In this document: in pieces, positions 1 to 7,052 of the stretch | How the letters are laid out: every line of letters starts with the position of its first letter | Numbering within the stretch: the stretch's first letter is position 1 | DNA from: Acholeplasmataceae bacterium UBA4853 | GTDB lineage: Bacteria; Bacillota_I; Bacilli_A; Acholeplasmatales; Acholeplasmataceae | Length of the DNA stretch: 13,865 nucleotides | Assembly: GCA_002399815.1 (NCBI GenBank) | Contig: DHEJ01000020.1 | Location: 8,370-22,234 of the forward strand | Direction of reading: 5' to 3' | Notes under the pieces: model-generated | Database searches by the model: none | What the model saw: only the letters and a program-made list of their open reading frames with translations | Told to the model about the DNA's origin: nothing | Position numbers and translations under genes: made by a program

Positions 1-479
1 TTAGTGAAGTATCTGCTAAATTTAAACAAATTTATGAGGAAAGAAGTCACATTACAATCGATACGGAAGATGTTGGTGTCATTATTTTTAAAACAGATCA
101 TGGTGCAATTGGAACCTGTTTGATTAGTCAATCAGTTGCTGGCAAGAAAAATGAAGTATCATACTTAATTTCAGGAACAAAAGCTTCTATAATCAATGAA
201 GGTACTTCGATACATGAGGCAACAATCGGTTACCAACAACAAGAAAATATTAAGATTAAAAGACATCATATAGATACTTTAAAAACAGGACAATTATTTG
301 AAGTGAATAGTTTTGTTGATAGTTTTACAGAGTGCTTTAGACAAGTTTACTACAAAATTAAGCACTCAGGTTTTAAGTATGATTATGCTGACTTTAAGGT
401 TGGATTACATTCAATGAAGTTGGTAGATGCAATCTACTTATCAAACAAAGAAGAAAGATGGGTTAAAGTTAATGGTTAA
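1..479 (+). CDS. Gfo/Idh/MocA-family oxidoreductase, C-terminal part (5' end outside window)
   Basis: The reading frame is open from base 3 and encodes 158 visible residues before a TAA stop, so this is the 3' end of a longer gene. The visible part resembles the C-terminal alpha/beta domain of NAD(P)-dependent Gfo/Idh/MocA sugar or polyol dehydrogenases: a TEDVGVIIF strand, a GAIGTCLISQSVAG segment, the ISGTKASI strand-turn, and a closing helix (HSMKLVDAIYLS) followed by a short ERWVKV strand. The N-terminal Rossmann domain with the nucleotide-binding glycines lies upstream of the window, so substrate and cofactor cannot be read here. An internal TTG at 120 is only an apparent start, because the frame and the family fold continue upstream of it. 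Its last 8 bases overlap the next gene, which suggests co-translation. Family assignment is fairly sure; specificity is unknown. Confidence 0.75.
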   Translation, partial: SEVSAKFKQIYEERSHITIDTEDVGVIIFKTDHGAIGTCLISQSVAGKKNEVSYLISGTKASIINEGTSIHEATIGYQQQENIKIKRHHIDTLKTGQLFEVNSFVDSFTECFRQVYYKIKHSGFKYDYADFKVGLHSMKLVDAIYLSNKEERWVKVNG

Positions 480-927
480 ATTAGAATTATTAAAGTTAAA
501 ATTAAAGTCAAGAATTAGATATTCATTGATGGTTGGATTAGCATCCTTAGTGGTCTTAGGATTTACGATTTGGGATTTATTAAATGCAGCTAATGATCAA
601 TCACTTGTCATATTTGATTGGGTGATTATTGGATTTTCTAGTTTACTATTTATCTTTAGCATGTATATTGTTGGTGGAACAGTACTGGATTTAAATGGAT
701 TAAAAAAGGATATTTATATAAAGATTAAAGCTAAGTTTATTAAGTATAGTCGTCAAAGTGTGGATCCTAAAAATCCCAAACAAATATCTTATACAGGTCA
801 AATATTTATAAATCTAGAAACTAAAGAAGAAGAACCTTTAATTGTTACAGATGTTATACATAATGAATCGTATCTGATCATTTATTGTAAGCATTCAAGA
901 TTAGGGATTGCTATTGAAACACTATAA
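472..927 (+). CDS. Small two-helix membrane protein, function unknown
   Basis: A 151-residue protein that I do not recognise. It begins with a short basic segment, followed by two hydrophobic helices at about residues 18-38 and 45-73. A soluble tail of about 75 residues follows, lysine-rich at first and then rich in beta-prone residues (for example SYLIIYCK and the closing RLGIAIETL). With a lysine-rich N terminus and a positively charged stretch after helix 2, a helical hairpin with both ends in the cytoplasm is the simplest topology. I chose the ATG at 472 because it overlaps the upstream stop by 8 nt and has a weak purine-rich stretch (AAGAAAGATGGG) about 11 nt before it. An in-frame ATG at 427 would add 15 residues with no ribosome site and sits deep in the upstream gene. 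A terminator follows immediately, so this is the last gene of the oxidoreductase transcript. Confidence 0.65.
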   Translation: MVKLELLKLKLKSRIRYSLMVGLASLVVLGFTIWDLLNAANDQSLVIFDWVIIGFSSLLFIFSMYIVGGTVLDLNGLKKDIYIKIKAKFIKYSRQSVDPKNPKQISYTGQIFINLETKEEEPLIVTDVIHNESYLIIYCKHSRLGIAIETL

Positions 928-930
928 ATG

Positions 931-961
931 TAAGTCTTACAAAGGTAAGACTTATTTTTTT
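931..961 (+). terminator. Rho-independent terminator after the membrane-protein gene
   Basis: A perfect 10-bp inverted repeat (TAAGTCTTAC at 931-940 and GTAAGACTTA at 945-954) with a 4-nt AAAG loop is followed by a run of seven T (955-961). It begins 3 nt after the stop codon of the preceding gene. Confidence 0.9.
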
Positions 962-965
962 AGTA

Positions 966-988
966 TATAATGTAGGTAAATTAGGAGG
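966..988 (+). promoter_or_regulatory. -10 element and ribosome site of the DUF4256 gene
   Basis: A perfect TATAAT hexamer lies at 966-971, and AGGAGG lies at 983-988, 6 nt before the ATG at 995. The -35 region would fall inside the preceding terminator stem and does not resemble TTGACA, so the promoter call rests on the -10 and on the position after a terminator. The ribosome site fixes the start. Confidence 0.55.
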
Positions 989-994
989 TTTTTT

Positions 995-1522
995 ATGGAT
1001 AAACTCATTGAAACACTAAAAACAAGATTTTTAAGTCATATGGAAAGACATCAAGATTTGAAATGGGAAACCATTGAAATCAAGCTAAAAGAAAATAAAA
1101 AATTATATGAAGCTGTAAATCAAATGGAACAAACAGGTGGTGAACCGGATGTGTTATCCTTAGCGCCTAATAAGCTTATGTTTGTTGATTGCAGTATAGA
1201 AAGTCCAAGTGGACGTCGTAGTTTATGTTATGATGAAATTGCATTAAAAGAAAGAAAAGAACATAAACCTATTAGTAGTTGTGAACAAATGGCAGATGAT
1301 ATGGGGATACATATGTTAGATGAAGCGATGTATTTGAAGCTACATAGTTTTGGCTCATTTGATTTAAAGACCTCATCCTGGATTAAAACACCATTAAGCT
1401 TAAGAGCACTTGGTGGTGCCTTAAACGGTGAAAAGCGTTATGAGCGTGTCTTTATATTTCATAATGGTGCACAATCCTACTATCAAAGTAGAGGGTTTAG
1501 AGGCTACATAGAGATTAAATAA
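995..1522 (+). CDS. DUF4256 family protein
   Basis: A 175-residue soluble protein matching, from memory of the family, DUF4256 along its whole length. Landmarks are TGGEPDV (residues 47-53), DCSIESPSGRRSLCYD (65-80), KTSSWIKTP (125-133), HNGAQSYY (156-163) and RGFRG (166-170). It is about the usual length, so it looks intact. No biochemical role is known to me for this family. The density of invariant Asp, Cys, Arg and His residues would fit a small enzyme or ligand-binding domain, but that is inference. It has no signal peptide or membrane helix and is likely cytoplasmic. It stands alone between two terminators with its own -10 and a strong ribosome site, so no neighbour informs its job. Confidence 0.85.
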   Translation: MDKLIETLKTRFLSHMERHQDLKWETIEIKLKENKKLYEAVNQMEQTGGEPDVLSLAPNKLMFVDCSIESPSGRRSLCYDEIALKERKEHKPISSCEQMADDMGIHMLDEAMYLKLHSFGSFDLKTSSWIKTPLSLRALGGALNGEKRYERVFIFHNGAQSYYQSRGFRGYIEIK

Positions 1523-1524
1523 AA

Positions 1525-1552
1525 AATAACCAAGTGCATGCACTTGGTTATT
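1525..1552. terminator. 28-bp perfect palindrome, bidirectional terminator
   Basis: The 28-bp stretch is a perfect palindrome centred on the GCATGC at 1536-1541. It lies between the convergent stops of the DUF4256 gene (1522) and the minus-strand nuclease gene (1557). On the minus strand the stem is followed by a T-rich tract (the complement of the A run at 1521-1526), giving a good intrinsic terminator. On the plus strand the following sequence is only weakly T-rich, so termination there is less sure. Confidence 0.8.
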
Positions 1553-1556
1553 ATAT

Positions 1557-2765
1557 TTATATAGATAGAAATGTTAAGTGGTGATAATTGAATTCAAGTT
1601 GTGTAGTTAAGTTTGTTTGTGGCCATAAATACTCAGTGATACTTGGATGGTCAATAAACACATTACGATTATTTTGATAACTGTAGATGACATTGTTTCT
1701 GTTGATTTCAAATTGATCAACCGGATCTTCTTCGTGCCATCTTAAAAACATTTCAAAGTTACCCACATTAATCTCAATATCCCAGGCAATGTGCATATAT
1801 AATATGATACGCGCAACATCACCTTTATGCTGGTCTCCTGGATAATATCCACCAGATACCGCTTTATGAGTGCCACTACCTTCTGCAAACACTTTATTAC
1901 CTCTAGCGCCATTAACACTTGGAGTGGATGCCCTTAAGTTATGTGAATCACTAGAGATATTCTTAGTTGAATTATCAGGTCTTGGAACACCAAGTAAGGA
2001 TACCGGCCAAACATGTTCTCGGTCAAAGCTAACCCCACCATCCCATGTATTTAAGACTAAAGCACCATCATAGATTAACCAAAGTCTATTTGTTGAACCA
2101 ATTGCTAAATCACTTTCTTCAAGTAAATATCTAACTTCACCATATGAGGTTAGGCTTCTTGTTTGAAGTAGTGTCTCAAGTGCTTGATATAAATCATCAC
2201 CAGATTGATCATTTAAGGTTTGATAATATCCAGTAAATGAAATATCAGGTGTTACAGAAGCTTCCCATTTACCATATAAGTTTAAATCACTTATAACAGG
2301 TGAAATTGGAGAATGAGGTATAGTGAGTAAGGCATCTAAATACCAACCCTTAAATGTAAAGCCTTCTTTATTGGTTGAAGGATATTTACCAGTTAGTGGT
2401 TTATTTTGTTCAATTAAGACAGTTTGAATGAGTGTTGTAGCATCATAAAATGATACGGTATAGGTAATAACTTCTGGAGTTTCAACGAACCTAGCAGTTA
2501 AAGTTAGTGCACTATAAAATACGATTGTGGCAGTAAACTTTGTATCATTCACATACCAACCATCAAAACTATAACCCGTTTTAATGGGGTCTGAAGGAAA
2601 TATAATCGTATCTCCTATGTTTACTTTATACGTGTGATATACCGCATTATCAACTATAAAAGTTAAATCATATAGATCATCATCAGTTTGAGGGTTTTGA
2701 TCAACATTACAAGCACCTAGTAAAACGATGAGTATCAATGATATTAACAAATATATTTTTTTCAT
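1557..2765 (-). CDS. Secreted lipoprotein nuclease: InlB B-repeats plus endonuclease I domain
   Basis: A 402-residue exported lipoprotein. Residues 1-18 form a signal peptide ending in the lipobox LGAC, with the lipidated cysteine at 19. Two InlB B-type (Listeria-Bacteroides) repeats follow at about 33-93 and 102-168; each has the GY/GF-x-F-x-GWY signature (GYSFDGWY 64-71, GFTFKGWY 135-142). Residues from about 175 onward match the EndA/NucM/Vvn endonuclease I family: FDREHVWP (247-254) carries the catalytic Glu-His pair, DSHNLRAS (273-280) and NGARGN (285-290) carry the metal-site region, and KGDVARIILYM (314-324) is also typical. It should sit on the outer face of the membrane and cut DNA or RNA non-specifically, plausibly for nucleotide scavenging. 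It starts 10 bp after lysS on the same strand, with a ribosome site (AAGTAGG) overlapping the lysS stop, so the two genes are probably co-transcribed. Repeat function (surface display or adhesion) is inference. Confidence 0.88.
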   Translation of the reverse strand: MKKIYLLISLILIVLLGACNVDQNPQTDDDLYDLTFIVDNAVYHTYKVNIGDTIIFPSDPIKTGYSFDGWYVNDTKFTATIVFYSALTLTARFVETPEVITYTVSFYDATTLIQTVLIEQNKPLTGKYPSTNKEGFTFKGWYLDALLTIPHSPISPVISDLNLYGKWEASVTPDISFTGYYQTLNDQSGDDLYQALETLLQTRSLTSYGEVRYLLEESDLAIGSTNRLWLIYDGALVLNTWDGGVSFDREHVWPVSLLGVPRPDNSTKNISSDSHNLRASTPSVNGARGNKVFAEGSGTHKAVSGGYYPGDQHKGDVARIILYMHIAWDIEINVGNFEMFLRWHEEDPVDQFEINRNNVIYSYQNNRNVFIDHPSITEYLWPQTNLTTQLEFNYHHLTFLSI

Positions 2766-2775
2766 ACTTTAATGC

Positions 2776-4266
2776 CTACTTTATATTTTTTTGTCTAGCA
2801 TGTGGAAATAAGATAACGTCTCTTATGTTTGGTGTATTTGTTAATAGCATAACAAAACGGTCAATACCAATACCGATACCACCAGTAGGCGGCATACCAT
2901 ATTCAAGTGCTTCAACAAAGTCTGTATCCATTTCGTTAGCTTCTAAATCACCTTTAGATTTTTGAAGTAATTGTGCTTCAAAGCGCATTTTTTGATCGAT
3001 TGGATCATTAAGTTCTGTAAATGCATTACAATATTCTGAACCCATAATGAATAATTCAAAACGATCGGTAAATCTTGGGTCTTTACTGTTTGCTTTTGCA
3101 AGTGGTGAAATTTCTACTGGATGACCAAATACAATAGTTGGTTGAACAAGTGTTTTTTCAACTTTTTCAGCGAAGAAGTTTTCAATAATATGACCCACTG
3201 TAAAGTGTTTCTCTACACCCACATTATGAGCTTTAGCAAGTGCAGTAGCCTCTTCTAAAGTATAGTGATTAAAGAAGTCTACACCAGTAATATTTTTAAT
3301 TAAATCAACCATATGGGCACGTTTAAAGTCTTTTAAGTGAATGATTTCATCACCAAATGGTACATCATAAGTACCAAGTACTTCAGACGCAACAAATGAC
3401 ATACAACCTTCAACAAGGTTCATCATATCAGTGACATCACCATAAGCCATATAAGCTTCAACCGTAGTAAATTCAGGATTATGTTTTGCATCAATCCCTT
3501 CATTTCTAAAGAGACGTCCGATTTCATAAACACGTTCTAAACCACCAACGATTAATCTTTTTAAAGGCAATTCAGTAGCAATTCTTAAGTAAAAATCCAT
3601 ATCAAGTGCATTATGATGTGTCACAAACGGTCTAGCAGCAGCACCACCTAAAATAGCATGTAATACTGGTGTTTCAACTTCCATAAAATCATTACTATCA
3701 AAATAATGTTGGAATGCACGAATAATCTTAGAACGTAGTTTAGCAACTCTTCTAGCATCTTCATTCACAATTAAATCAACATAACGACGACGTCTGGATT
3801 CTTCTTTATCTTGTAAACCGTGGAATTTATCAGGTAGTGGTGTAATTGCTTTTGTTAAGTGGATAAATTCATCTGCTTTAATGGTTAATTCATTTGTCTT
3901 AGTTCTAAATAAGACACCTTTTATACCAACAATATCCCCTAAATCAGAATGTTTAAATAAGTTAAATGAAAACTCACCAACATGATCTAATCGAATATAT
4001 ACTTGGATTCTTGCGTCTCTGTCTTGAAGTTGAATAAAACCAGCTTTACCTTGTTCACGTTTTAAAACAATACGTCCAGCAACAGTAACACTTTGTTTTA
4101 AAGATTCTAATTGATCATGGTCATGATTACCAAATAACGTATGTATTTGTAAAGCATTATGACTACGTTCGAATCTACTTCCAAATGGGTCAATACCTAA
4201 ATCTCTTAAGTCTTGAACCTTCTTTAATCTAATTTTTTGTTGTTCATTTAAATCTTCCGGAAACAT
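2776..4266 (-). CDS. lysS: Lysyl-tRNA synthetase, class II
   Basis: A 496-residue class II synthetase that charges tRNA-Lys with lysine using ATP. The N-terminal OB-fold anticodon-binding domain spans about residues 58-135 (VTVAGRIVLKREQGKAGF and following). Motif 1 is around 184-192 (FMEVETPVL), followed by the GGAAARPFVTHHN segment. Motif 2 is around 235-262 (RVYEIGRLFRNEG, then HNPEFTTVEAY), and motif 3 is GIGIGIDRFVMLLT at about 463-476. Length is normal and no key motif is missing. The ATG at 4266 has AAGGAGG 6 nt upstream. A TATAAT lies on the same strand at 4300-4295, just after the terminator of the ftsH-rqcP unit, so lysS probably starts its own transcript and carries the surface nuclease behind it. 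In Bacillus lysS follows dusB; here dusB is about 8 kb away on the other strand. Confidence 0.97.
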   Translation of the reverse strand: MFPEDLNEQQKIRLKKVQDLRDLGIDPFGSRFERSHNALQIHTLFGNHDHDQLESLKQSVTVAGRIVLKREQGKAGFIQLQDRDARIQVYIRLDHVGEFSFNLFKHSDLGDIVGIKGVLFRTKTNELTIKADEFIHLTKAITPLPDKFHGLQDKEESRRRRYVDLIVNEDARRVAKLRSKIIRAFQHYFDSNDFMEVETPVLHAILGGAAARPFVTHHNALDMDFYLRIATELPLKRLIVGGLERVYEIGRLFRNEGIDAKHNPEFTTVEAYMAYGDVTDMMNLVEGCMSFVASEVLGTYDVPFGDEIIHLKDFKRAHMVDLIKNITGVDFFNHYTLEEATALAKAHNVGVEKHFTVGHIIENFFAEKVEKTLVQPTIVFGHPVEISPLAKANSKDPRFTDRFELFIMGSEYCNAFTELNDPIDQKMRFEAQLLQKSKGDLEANEMDTDFVEALEYGMPPTGGIGIGIDRFVMLLTNTPNIRDVILFPHARQKNIK

Positions 4267-4272
4267 ATGATT

Positions 4273-4300
4273 TCCTCCTTATGCTTTCTTAAGTATTATA
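4273..4300 (-). promoter_or_regulatory. lysS -10 element and ribosome site
   Basis: On the minus strand a perfect TATAAT lies at 4300-4295 and AGGAGG at 4278-4273, 6 nt before the lysS ATG. Just upstream is the terminator of the rqcP transcript. No good -35 is visible at 16-18 nt spacing. Confidence 0.55.
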
Positions 4301-4314
4301 TAATAAAACCCATT

Positions 4315-4340
4315 AAAAAACGATCATATCGATCGTTTTT
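4315..4340 (-). terminator. Terminator of the tilS-hpt-ftsH-rqcP operon, embedded in the rqcP 3' end
   Basis: On the minus strand AAAAACGATC (4340-4331), a 5-nt loop GATAT and GATCGTTTTT (4325-4316) form a 10-bp stem whose 3' arm runs into six T. The 5' arm encodes the last residues of rqcP, and the TGA stop at 4326-4324 lies at the edge of the loop. Confidence 0.8.
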
Positions 4341-4572
4341 CTTCTGATATCAATTGATACATGTCCTGATCTTTTAGTGGTGTTAAGGATGTAATTTTTA
4401 TTCTGATGATTTTTTGACCTAAGTGAAGTTCAACAACATCATCAAGTTTAACATCTTTACCGGGTTTAGCTAGAACACCATTAATGAAGATTCGATGTGC
4501 ATCAGCAACATCTTTTGCTACAGTACGCCTTTTAATAATTCTTGAAACTTTTAAATATTTATCAATTCGCAA
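4324..4572 (-). CDS. rqcP: RqcP/YabO-like S4-domain RNA-binding protein (ribosome quality control)
   Basis: A small basic S4-domain protein of 82 residues when started at the TTG at 4572. The start MRIDKYLKVSRIIKRRT, then AKDVAD and FINGVLAKPGKDVKLDDVVELHLG, follow Bacillus YabO/RqcP closely in sequence and length. In Bacillus RqcP binds stalled 50S subunits with RqcH and helps alanine tailing during ribosome rescue; here that role is assigned by homology. I chose the TTG because it restores the family N terminus and has AAAGGA 8-9 nt upstream. An ATG at 4581 is the main alternative (85 residues), but its only purine-rich ribosome-site candidate directly abuts the codon. The gene overlaps the 3' end of ftsH by 11 nt, implying translational coupling, and its last codons form part of the operon terminator. 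The functional name is likely rather than proven, because Hsp15-type relatives share the fold. Confidence 0.85.
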   Translation of the reverse strand: MRIDKYLKVSRIIKRRTVAKDVADAHRIFINGVLAKPGKDVKLDDVVELHLGQKIIRIKITSLTPLKDQDMYQLISEEKRSI

Positions 4573-6496
4573 TGGAATCATCCTTTGCTGCAGTTGGTTC
4601 CTCACGGTTATCCCACCAAGCAAGTTTGCCAGTAGCAGTAATTTCTTCAATATCTGTTTTAGTTAATGTTTCAATTAAGATTAAGTATTTAGCAATATTA
4701 TCAAGCAATTCCTTATTTTCAGTAATTACTTTCTTCGCATTTTCATAACATTCAGTAATGATTGTACGTACTGCTTTATCAATTTCTAAAGCGACTGTAT
4801 CAGAGAAGTTCTTTTCTTTTAAGTAATCTCTACCTAAGAACACATTTCCATTATCGGTTTCATATTGGATTGGTCCTAATTCAGACATACCATATTCTGT
4901 AACCATACTACGAGCAATTTGAGTTGCTCGTTTAAAGTCATCATAAGCACCGGTTGTAACATCATCAAACATAATTTCTTCAGCAACACGACCACCTAAA
5001 GCAGAAGTGATAAAGGCAATTAATTCGCTTCTAGAATTATTGAACTTTTCTTCAACTGGTGTATATAATGCATAACCACCAGCTCTACCACGAGGAACAA
5101 TCGTAACTTTTTGAACAACAGAAGCAAGTCTTACTTTAAGACCAATAACAGCATGTCCTGCTTCATGGTACGCAACCATTTCTTTTTCTTTAGGAGAATA
5201 TTTTCTTGATTTTTTAGCAGGTCCCATAGTGACACGGTCAGCTGCTTCATCAATATCAATCATAGAAATAACACTTCTATTTTCTCTTGCTGCTAATAAG
5301 GCTGCTTCATTTAATAAGTTTTCAATATCAGCACCAGTAAATCCTGGGATTCTTAATGCAACTTCACTAAATTTGATACTTGGGTCTAATTTTTTATTAC
5401 GAGCATGTACTTTTAAGATTGCTTCACGAGATTTTTGATCTGGAACTTGCATAGTGATTTGACGGTCAAATCTACCTGGTCTAAGTAATGCAGGGTCTAA
5501 GACGTCTGGTCTATTTGTTGCAGCAATCATAATAATACCTAAATTAGCACCAAATCCATCCATTTCAACTAATAATTGGTTTAATGTTTGTTCACGTTCA
5601 TCATTACCGCCACCTAAACCGGCACCACGTTGACGTCCAACAGCATCGATTTCATCAATAAAGATAATACATGGTGCATTTTCTTTAGCAACTCTAAATA
5701 AATCTCTAACACGGCTTGCCCCTACCCCAACATAAAGTTCAACAAAGTCAGAACCAGATATTGAGAAGAATGGAACATCAGCTTCACCAGCAACTGCTTT
5801 AGCTAATAAGGTTTTACCAGTACCTGGTTGACCAACAAGAAGTACACCTTTAGGGATTCTTGCTCCCATATCGACATATTTTCTTGGATTTTTAAGAAAA
5901 TCAATTAATTCAGACATTTCTTGTTTTTCTTCATCAGCACCAGCAACATCTTCAAACTTGATTTGTTTACTTCTAGATAAACGCGCTCTATTTTTAGTAA
6001 AATCTTGAGCACGGTTATTTTGTGAGCTCATACTTCTAAACATAATAATAACTAAAACAATTGGTGCAGCAATTAATAATATAGTTGAAATAATATCCCA
6101 GAAATTAACAGATACATGCGGTGTAAATGATAAAACAACTGGAGTTGCAGGGTTTGCTGCATTATAGTTATTTACTACATCATATAAATTATCTAAACGA
6201 TCACCATAAAGTAAGATTTTAAAGCTACCAACACCTTCAGGTGCATTGCCTTGAGTATACGTACCAGTGATTTGCCATAGATTATAATTATCACCACCAA
6301 CATATTCAGCTCTTAAAGCTGCAACATGTCCGTCTGTGATTGCTTCAATTAATTGTGGTTCATCTAAATCTTTAACAGCAGGTTGCATCATTTGAGTGAA
6401 GAAGAAGTATAGTCCTACTGCTAATAAAATAATAATTACGATCACTAAAAAGTCTGGACGAATCGGAGATCTTTTTGGATTTTGTTGTTTATTCAT
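4562..6496 (-). CDS. ftsH: ATP-dependent zinc metalloprotease FtsH
   Basis: A 644-residue membrane-anchored AAA protease that unfolds and degrades misassembled membrane proteins and some regulators. Two membrane helices (about 15-36 and 131-153) flank an extracytoplasmic domain of about 95 residues. The AAA module has Walker A GQPGTGKT (222-229), Walker B IIFIDE (277-282) and the second region of homology around NRPDVLDPALLRPGRFDR (328-345). The protease domain has HEAGH (zinc ligands H444 and H448, catalytic E445), with the third ligand probably D520 in TTGAYDD. Length and all catalytic residues are standard. The ATG at 6496 has AGGAAGGA upstream, overlapping the stop of hpt 13 nt away. It is the third gene of tilS-hpt-ftsH-rqcP; tilS-hpt-ftsH is a widely conserved Firmicutes order. 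The C terminus is short and polar and ends at the overlap with rqcP. Confidence 0.98.
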   Translation of the reverse strand: MNKQQNPKRSPIRPDFLVIVIIILLAVGLYFFFTQMMQPAVKDLDEPQLIEAITDGHVAALRAEYVGGDNYNLWQITGTYTQGNAPEGVGSFKILLYGDRLDNLYDVVNNYNAANPATPVVLSFTPHVSVNFWDIISTILLIAAPIVLVIIMFRSMSSQNNRAQDFTKNRARLSRSKQIKFEDVAGADEEKQEMSELIDFLKNPRKYVDMGARIPKGVLLVGQPGTGKTLLAKAVAGEADVPFFSISGSDFVELYVGVGASRVRDLFRVAKENAPCIIFIDEIDAVGRQRGAGLGGGNDEREQTLNQLLVEMDGFGANLGIIMIAATNRPDVLDPALLRPGRFDRQITMQVPDQKSREAILKVHARNKKLDPSIKFSEVALRIPGFTGADIENLLNEAALLAARENRSVISMIDIDEAADRVTMGPAKKSRKYSPKEKEMVAYHEAGHAVIGLKVRLASVVQKVTIVPRGRAGGYALYTPVEEKFNNSRSELIAFITSALGGRVAEEIMFDDVTTGAYDDFKRATQIARSMVTEYGMSELGPIQYETDNGNVFLGRDYLKEKNFSDTVALEIDKAVRTIITECYENAKKVITENKELLDNIAKYLILIETLTKTDIEEITATGKLAWWDNREEPTAAKDDSIAN

Positions 6497-6509
6497 ATAT
6501 TAGTCCTTC

Positions 6510-7052
6510 CTATTTTGAATATACGCTAGGTTTAAGTACCCCAACGTAAGGTAAATTTCTATAAAATTCATTATAATCAAGTCCGAATCCAACAACAAAC
6601 TTTTTAGGGATTGTTTTTCCAATATAATCTGGAATGAATTCAACTTTTCTGCCTGATGGCTTATCTAATAATGTAACAACCTTAATTGATTTAGCACCAC
6701 GGTGCTTAAACAATTCAGTAATTGTTTTAAGGGTTGCTCCGGTATCAACGATATCTTCAACAATTAAGACATCACGACCAGAAACGGAATGCTCTAAGTC
6801 ATATTTAATCTTGACATCCCCTGATGATTTAATACCACCATGATAACTTGATACTGCCATGAATTGCATTTCAAGTGGGATTTCAATACGTTTGACTAAA
6901 TGAGACATAAAAGGGACACAACCATTTAATAATCCAACGAGTAATGGTTTTTTATCCTGATAATCTATAGCTATTTGTTTACCTAATGTGATACAAATCT
7001 CAGAGATTTCTGCTTCAGAAACTAAAATTTCTTCAATATCTTGGTGCATCAT
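6510..7052 (-). CDS. hpt: Hypoxanthine(-guanine) phosphoribosyltransferase
   Basis: A 180-residue type I phosphoribosyltransferase that joins hypoxanthine or guanine to PRPP to give IMP or GMP in purine salvage. The PRPP-binding motif VLIVEDIVDTGATL is at residues 95-108, with D103 the expected catalytic base. The flexible-loop region SSYHGG (68-73) and the C-terminal VVGFGLDYNEFYRNLPYVGVL segment are typical of Hpt. Length is normal. Two consecutive ATG codons are possible; the first (7052) overlaps the tilS TGA in an ATGA arrangement and lies 8 nt after AAGGAG, so it is preferred, with 7049 as a one-codon-shorter alternative. This overlap implies coupling to tilS. In an organism relying on salvage, this enzyme would act on bases brought in by permeases such as the one at the right end of the window (inference). 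Confidence 0.97.
   Translation of the reverse strand: MMHQDIEEILVSEAEISEICITLGKQIAIDYQDKKPLLVGLLNGCVPFMSHLVKRIEIPLEMQFMAVSSYHGGIKSSGDVKIKYDLEHSVSGRDVLIVEDIVDTGATLKTITELFKHRGAKSIKVVTLLDKPSGRKVEFIPDYIGKTIPKKFVVGFGLDYNEFYRNLPYVGVLKPSVYSK

Noticed and set aside
1870..2073. Open frame on the plus strand inside the nuclease gene
   Set aside because: It is antisense to a gene with clear domains, has no ribosome site and has no recognisable family features.
2738..2965. Open frame on the plus strand across the lysS/nuclease junction
   Set aside because: It is antisense to the conserved C-terminal motif 3 of lysS; composition is that of a complement shadow.
4582..4650. Upstream extension of rqcP to 4650
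   Set aside because: The added residues come from another frame of ftsH and do not match the S4 family, whose start fits 4572.
4484..4748. Two overlapping plus-strand open frames opposite rqcP and the ftsH 3' end
   Set aside because: They are complements of two well-supported coding regions and lack ribosome sites.
5229..5438. Plus-strand open frame inside ftsH
   Set aside because: It is antisense to the conserved AAA/protease linker region and has no independent support.
6634..6843. Plus-strand open frame inside hpt
   Set aside because: It is antisense to the PRPP-binding region of hpt and has no ribosome site.
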